9,175 nucleotides of DNA from Spirochaetia bacterium UBA5368 (GTDB lineage Bacteria > Spirochaetota > UBA4802 > UBA5368), in assembly GCA_002407865.1 (NCBI GenBank), contig DHPI01000074.1:30899-40073 (forward strand), read 5' to 3'. The notes under the pieces were generated by a model. It worked only from the letters and a program-made list of their open reading frames with translations, was not told the origin of the DNA and ran no database searches. The translations under genes were made by a program, and so were the position numbers. Shown here in pieces: positions 5,968 through 9,175 of the stretch (within the stretch, counting starts at the first letter, position 1; each line of letters opens with the position of its first letter).

Positions 5968-8769
5968 ATGACATTATTACAACCCGATAATCATGACAAA
6001 ATACGACGCAATGAGCATCTATTTGATGTCATCCTGAATAATTTGCGTGATATCATTATTATCGCACAGGATGGCATGATAAAATTTATCAATAGCGTTG
6101 CCGCGAAACGCTACGGATTTGAATTACAGGAATTGCGAGATACACCGTTTTCGGATTTCATCGTTCCCGAATTTCGTGATGAAGTGCTGAAAAGGCACAT
6201 ACTCAGGCTGCAGGGCGCTACAGGTATTGAAACAACATCTGAATTTCAGATCGCCAATACGCATGGAGAGATGTTCTGGGTCGAAATCACGACGCAAAAT
6301 ATAGAATGGGAGGGCCGCCCGGCCACATTAAACGTTGTGCGTGATGTTACGCAACGAAAGCATACCGAGGAATTGCTGACTGAAAGTGAAAATATGTTTC
6401 GGTCGCTTGTCGAGCATTCTCATGTCGGTGTATATATTTTCAACAGCGATGGCATGGTATATGTAAATCCTGTTATTCTGAAGATGTTGAATGCAAGTGA
6501 AGAGAATGTTATCGGATTCAGGGGAATGAAATATATACATCCGGATGATCTTTCGAAAATGATGCACTATGCAAGGGAGCGTCTCGAAGGAAAAGTCGTT
6601 CCGGACAGGTATGATGTTCGTGTACTGACCGAAAATGGCGAAACCCGCTGGATACGGCTCATTGTAAGTATTATAAACTATAAAGGGAAAAAATCGCTTC
6701 TCGGAAGCTTCATTGATATTACAGACCATAAAACCAATGAAGCGATGCTTAACAGCCGCCTGATTCTTGAAAAAATGATATCCGGAATTTATAAACAGGC
6801 ATTGCGTGTTGATGATCTTTCCGTATTTTATAACGAGTGTCTCAAGATTCTGGGTGAAACACTACACGTATCGCGCGTATTTATTTATGAATATCGCGAA
6901 AACAGTTATATTTTGAAGAATATACATGAATGGTGCGACAGTGGAATATCATCAATAAAGGATGAACTTATAACAATACCCGCTACTGATGCCGACTGGT
7001 GGATGAAAACGCTCTCGGCAAATGAAGTTATATGTTTTAACGATGTTAACGATATCCCGTCAGATTATGAGCGACGCGCGTTGCTTAAAATTGGCGCAAA
7101 ATCAATACTCAGCGTACCGTTCTTTTTTGGACAAAAGTTTTACGGTTTTCTTGGCATCGCTGAAACCAGAAAAACCAGGGAATGGAATGATGACCATATC
7201 GAATCCATCAGGGTTTTAACGCAGATCATGACAGGTGTAATCAGCAGAAAAAGGGCCGAGGAAGCATTATATGATGAGAAGGAAAGGCTTGGCGCAACAA
7301 TAAAAAACCTTCATGATGCCGTCATCACGACGGACAAATCCGGCGGCATAACAATGATGAACCATTCAGCTGAAAAGATTACGGGATGGACCTTCAGTGA
7401 GGCATACACCAAACAGCTTGCCGATGTTGTGCATGTTGTTGATGCGAAAACGAGAGAATTATTTTTGCGTGATATACGGGCAATCAAAGATACCGATAGT
7501 CTGTCTCATAATAAAATACTGATTCCGCATGATGGGAATGAAATCAGAATTTCCGTAAAGGTGTCGCACCTGACGGACAGTGCGGAAAAATATGCCGGTT
7601 CGATTGTTGTACTGCGCAATATAAGCGATGAGCTGAAAATTTACGATGAATTGCATAAAATTCAGAAGATACAGTCTTTGCGCACACTTGCCGAGGGTAT
7701 CGCGCATGAATACAACAATATTCTCACATCGCTCAACGGGAATATCACTCTCGCGAAAATGGAATGCGGAGACAATGAGGCATCTTCTGAATACCTTGAT
7801 GAGGCGATAATAGCGGTTCAGCGGGCGTCTGATTTAACGAAAAAGTTTACCAACTTCGCAATGACAGAATCCACATTCCGAAAAAGAATCAACGTGCGGA
7901 CTGCTATTGAGGAAACAGTTGATTTTACTCTGCTTGGCACAGGCGTTAAAGCGACGATGGTATTTGATGAGCGACTGTGGAATGTCAATATAGACGAAAC
8001 CATGATTCGGCAGGTGGTGCAGAATATTATAATAAATTCCATTCAAGCCATGCCTGAAAACGCCGGCATAATAATGGTGCAGGCGCGCAACCGATATATC
8101 GACAATGTCGACAATGCATGGATATCGTCATTGAAAGAGGGCAGATATATCGAGCTGACATTTTCCGATAATGGCTCTGGAATCCCGAAAGAAATACGAA
8201 ATAAGATTTTCGAGCCGTTTTTCACAACAAAGACGAATGCAAAAGGACTCGGTTTAACCTCTGCATATGCGGTATTAGAGCAGTATGGGGGATGCATTCT
8301 GGTCGATACGGAAAAGTATGGAACGACAGTGACGCTGTATATTCCGGCCGATGATGATGTGTCAAATAACGATCCCGAAGACACGATGGTTATATCGCCG
8401 AAAGGAAAAATCCTTTTTATACACGACAACGAACATGATTTGAATTATAATGTCAATATATTGAAATCAATGGGATACAATGTGTATGCGTCACATGCCG
8501 CTGCGCATTTGGTCGAAATGCTGAGAGAATCATATTCGGTTGGCAGCCCATTTGATGTTGTTATAATGGATCTGGATTATTCGGATGAGCAATATAATGA
8601 GAGCATTCATGCTTTGCGCCAGATTGATGAAGACGTTACGATAATTATCGCATCGTCCGCTATAAACAAGGATGGCATTTCAACGGCGCACGTTATTGGA
8701 AAGCCTTATAAAATAGAGGACCTTGAATTGATTATTAAAAATGCAGTTAATAGCGAAAGAATGATATAA
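5968..8769 (+). CDS. Soluble hybrid histidine kinase PAS-PAS-GAF-PAS-HisKA-HATPase-REC
   Basis: This 933-aa two-component sensor should autophosphorylate on histidine and pass phosphate to an aspartate. Domains in order are PAS (about 16-130), PAS with a C-terminal PAC-like part (141-256), GAF (270-425), PAS (438-556), dimerisation/phosphoacceptor domain (567-631), ATPase (676-795) and receiver (813-926). The phosphoacceptor is H580 in AEGIAHEYNNIL; HExxN also fits phosphatase activity. ATPase boxes are intact: N686/N690, DNGSGI (734-739), FEPFFTTK (748-755) and GLGL (760-763). No transmembrane helix or signal peptide is visible, so it senses a cytoplasmic cue, possibly through a ligand or cofactor in PAS or GAF. 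The receiver keeps D868 and K912, but H819 replaces the first acidic-pocket residue, S897 stands in for the Thr, and helix 4 is short. No response regulator is adjacent, so the partner is unknown. The start has a weak GGA-type ribosome site, but the next Met (37) would cut into PAS1. Confidence 0.93.
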   Translation: MTLLQPDNHDKIRRNEHLFDVILNNLRDIIIIAQDGMIKFINSVAAKRYGFELQELRDTPFSDFIVPEFRDEVLKRHILRLQGATGIETTSEFQIANTHGEMFWVEITTQNIEWEGRPATLNVVRDVTQRKHTEELLTESENMFRSLVEHSHVGVYIFNSDGMVYVNPVILKMLNASEENVIGFRGMKYIHPDDLSKMMHYARERLEGKVVPDRYDVRVLTENGETRWIRLIVSIINYKGKKSLLGSFIDITDHKTNEAMLNSRLILEKMISGIYKQALRVDDLSVFYNECLKILGETLHVSRVFIYEYRENSYILKNIHEWCDSGISSIKDELITIPATDADWWMKTLSANEVICFNDVNDIPSDYERRALLKIGAKSILSVPFFFGQKFYGFLGIAETRKTREWNDDHIESIRVLTQIMTGVISRKRAEEALYDEKERLGATIKNLHDAVITTDKSGGITMMNHSAEKITGWTFSEAYTKQLADVVHVVDAKTRELFLRDIRAIKDTDSLSHNKILIPHDGNEIRISVKVSHLTDSAEKYAGSIVVLRNISDELKIYDELHKIQKIQSLRTLAEGIAHEYNNILTSLNGNITLAKMECGDNEASSEYLDEAIIAVQRASDLTKKFTNFAMTESTFRKRINVRTAIEETVDFTLLGTGVKATMVFDERLWNVNIDETMIRQVVQNIIINSIQAMPENAGIIMVQARNRYIDNVDNAWISSLKEGRYIELTFSDNGSGIPKEIRNKIFEPFFTTKTNAKGLGLTSAYAVLEQYGGCILVDTEKYGTTVTLYIPADDDVSNNDPEDTMVISPKGKILFIHDNEHDLNYNVNILKSMGYNVYASHAAAHLVEMLRESYSVGSPFDVVIMDLDYSDEQYNESIHALRQIDEDVTIIIASSAINKDGISTAHVIGKPYKIEDLELIIKNAVNSERMI

Positions 8770-8772
8770 AAG

Positions 8773-8801
8773 CTTTCTTGATTGGAGAAAGGAATATTTT
8801 T
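8773..8801 (+). terminator. Weak candidate terminator after the kinase gene
   Basis: CTTTCT (8773-8778) can pair with AGAAAG (8786-8791) across a 7-nt loop, and five T residues follow at 8797-8801 after GAATA. The stem begins four bases after the stop codon. The stem is short and AT-rich and the T tract is offset from it, so efficiency is doubtful. Location between convergent genes supports some termination here. Confidence 0.3.
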
Positions 8802-8873
8802 CTTAATGAGACATAATATATCTTATCGGAAGTTGTATATCGTCATTACCGTGTTTATTTGTAACTGAATATG

Positions 8874-9175
8874 TCAGTCGTTTTCTTCTTTAACTAAATT
8901 GTTTATAAATCTTGCGCGTTCGTTGGCGGGATTTATTTTCAGGGCTTGCTCAGCATACTGCCTGGCCTTATTCATGTTCTTGTGGTTGTAGTATAGTTCA
9001 GCAAGAATCAGATATGCATCGATATTCTCAGGGTCTTTTTCGATGACTTTCAACAGGTGATTTCGTGCGTCAACATCGGACGGCTCCGGATTTTTATAAT
9101 AGAACATGCCGAGGTAAAAATTCGCGTCTTTCGATTCAGGATAAATCGCAAGAGCCTCTTTTGCGTATCGTATGC
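8874..9175 (-). CDS. Tetratricopeptide-repeat protein, C-terminal fragment
   Basis: The gene enters from the right edge and ends at the TGA complementary to 8874-8876. The reading frame is open to the edge and encodes at least 99 residues, so the ATG at 9107 is internal rather than the start. The visible part is built of TPR units: the end of one repeat (AKEALAIYPES), one of 36 residues beginning KDANFYLG, and one canonical 34-residue repeat (IDAYLILAELYY to ALKINPAN), then a short charged capping helix ending in KEEND. TPR arrays fold into helical superhelices that bind other proteins; the specific partner cannot be told. Upstream domains, a signal peptide or lipobox would lie outside the window. 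The gene converges with the kinase gene across 104 bp that contain nothing else I can support beyond the weak terminator. Confidence 0.85.
   Translation of the reverse strand, partial: IRYAKEALAIYPESKDANFYLGMFYYKNPEPSDVDARNHLLKVIEKDPENIDAYLILAELYYNHKNMNKARQYAEQALKINPANERARFINNLVKEEND

Overview
The window is about 9.2 kb of ordinary-looking bacterial chromosome with moderate GC content and short, strongly AT-rich spacers between genes. It suggests a Gram-negative, heterotrophic bacterium. The phosphofructokinase is of the long plant/trypanosome type that also occurs in spirochaetes, and the short-chain dehydrogenase is RDH10/SDR16C-like. Together these make a spirochaete-like lineage a reasonable but unproven guess. 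There are no insertion sequences, phage genes, CRISPR arrays, tRNAs or rRNAs.

Layout. On the minus strand at the left edge lies the N-terminal piece of a crotonase-family (enoyl-CoA hydratase) gene (1-154). It is preceded by a 203-bp AT-rich spacer holding tandem TTGACATTAT repeats and a perfect inverted repeat. A ketopantoate reductase gene (358-1272, minus) follows. A 358-bp divergent intergenic region separates it from a rightward group: an SDR oxidoreductase (1631-2446), an ATP-type 6-phosphofructokinase (2488-3810), a GH36 alpha-galactosidase (3882-5810) and a large soluble hybrid histidine kinase, PAS-PAS-GAF-PAS-HisKA-HATPase-REC (5968-8769). A leftward TPR-protein gene, cut by the right edge (8874-9175), converges on the kinase gene.

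How the genes may work together. SDR and phosphofructokinase are 41 bp apart and the galactosidase follows after 71 bp, so these three could form one transcript linking galactoside hydrolysis to glycolysis. No galactokinase, transporter or Leloir gene is visible, so the link is inference. The kinase is 157 bp further on, has no adjacent response regulator and probably has its own promoter. The crotonase fragment points to fatty-acid beta-oxidation and the reductase to pantothenate/CoA synthesis, but nothing shows these two to be co-regulated.

I do not see a new multi-gene system. The points most worth a second look are the degenerate receiver domain of the kinase, the mixed nucleotide-selectivity signature of the phosphofructokinase, an Asp at the cofactor position of the ketopantoate reductase, and the repeats upstream of the crotonase gene.
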